Below, piece by piece: positions 63,798 to 64,000 of a stretch of DNA of 64,000 bases. Every line of letters begins with the position of its first letter. Position 1 is the stretch's first letter. The notes below the pieces were generated by a model. That model was not told where the DNA came from, did no database searches, and saw only the letters and a list, made by a program, of their open reading frames with translations. A program made the position numbers and the translations under genes. The stretch is from Lobosporangium transversale (Eukaryota; Mortierellomycota; Mortierellomycetes; Mortierellales; Mortierellaceae), in NCBI RefSeq assembly GCF_002105155.1, contig NW_019029053.1, forward strand, positions 1 to 64,000, read 5' to 3'.

Positions 63798-64000
63798 ATG
63801 ATCGACATCCATGCTCATATTTATCCACCTACTATCCCTATCGATTCCATCTCTCCACTTTTGCAGCGCGCAAAGGCTGCTGGTCTGACCTCACTCCTTT
63901 CTGTATCTGAGAACCTCATTGATGCTCGCCATATCCTTCGACTTTCGATTCAACATCCAAACTTCCTTTTTCCCTGTGCAGGGATTCACCCTGCACAGCC
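63798..64000 (+). CDS. TatD-family metal-dependent hydrolase (3' partial)
   Basis: The ATG at 63798 opens a frame that runs off the window (67 residues seen). The protein starts MIDIHAHIYPP, whose HxH is the first metal-binding motif of TatD enzymes, and goes on with SPLLQRAKAAGLTSLLSVSENLIDARHILRLSIQHPNFLFPCAGIHPAQ, where G-x-HP is the next family signature. The pattern is closest to the TATDN3 subgroup as I remember it. TatD proteins are Mg-dependent 3'-exonucleases/DNases. Remaining metal ligands lie beyond the window, so catalytic integrity cannot be judged. Confidence 0.92.
   Translation, partial: MIDIHAHIYPPTIPIDSISPLLQRAKAAGLTSLLSVSENLIDARHILRLSIQHPNFLFPCAGIHPAQ

Overview
The window is a piece of a filamentous-fungal nuclear genome. 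Genes carry spliceosomal introns (GT-AG, one GC-AG), sit on both strands with no operons, and encode fungal/eukaryotic families: Rieske protein, ERG3, ARPC2, MPE1, MNN1-type mannosyltransferase. A fidgetin-like ATPase, VWA8, an XRCC4-like factor and a complex I assembly protein, plus long A/T homopolymers in introns and spacers, point to an early-diverging lineage. Mortierellomycota (Mucoromycota) is my best guess; this is inference from gene content and style.

Layout, left to right. 1-697: 3' part of the Rieske iron-sulfur protein gene. 989-4016: fidgetin-like AAA ATPase. 4235-5754 (-): C-5 sterol desaturase. 5755-9900: a gene-poor stretch with a possible minus-strand membrane-protein remnant and a broken small secreted-protein gene with its own TATA box. 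9922-11613: choline-transporter-like protein. 12501-19793: VWA8 (12 exons). 19794-21301: pyrimidine-rich microsatellites. 21302-28008: a very large ankyrin/coiled-coil protein. 28009-33252: 5 kb without a recognisable gene, rich in homopolymers and TACATGTA palindromes. 33253-39479: a secreted-ectodomain, single-pass, repeat-bearing receptor-like protein ending in a pseudokinase. 39778-40376 (-): small DMAC1-like gene with a GC-AG intron. 40975-43968: XRCC4-like NHEJ factor. 44264-46039 (-): MNN1-family mannosyltransferase. 46670-51457 (-): MPE1/RBBP6. 51867-53145: decayed coding relic that may be the N-terminal half of a Fanzor-type mobile-element protein. 53390-54873: ARPC2. 55341-56190: mitochondrial uL30. 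56675-58686 (-): multi-pass membrane protein with an acidic tail. 59404-60976 (-): ADF-H + PH-domain actin-binding protein. 60977-63797: spacer. 63798-end: start of a TatD-family hydrolase.

Functional themes are mitochondrial respiration and translation (Rieske, DMAC1-like, uL30m, probably VWA8), membrane and wall (ERG3, CTL, MNN1-type), DNA repair (FIGNL1-like, XRCC4-like), mRNA 3'-end processing (MPE1) and actin (ARPC2, ADF-H/PH). Nothing suggests co-regulation beyond ordinary gene neighbourhood.

The most unusual items are the receptor-like pseudokinase (HRD and DFG aspartates both replaced by Asn, about 15 copies of an ERTxTGEIR-type repeat), the possible Fanzor relic, introns whose 3' splice sites follow pure poly(A) instead of polypyrimidine, and a last XRCC4 intron whose donor itself supplies an in-frame stop. 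All exon structures were worked out by eye from splice consensus, frame continuity and family motifs; no transcript data were available.
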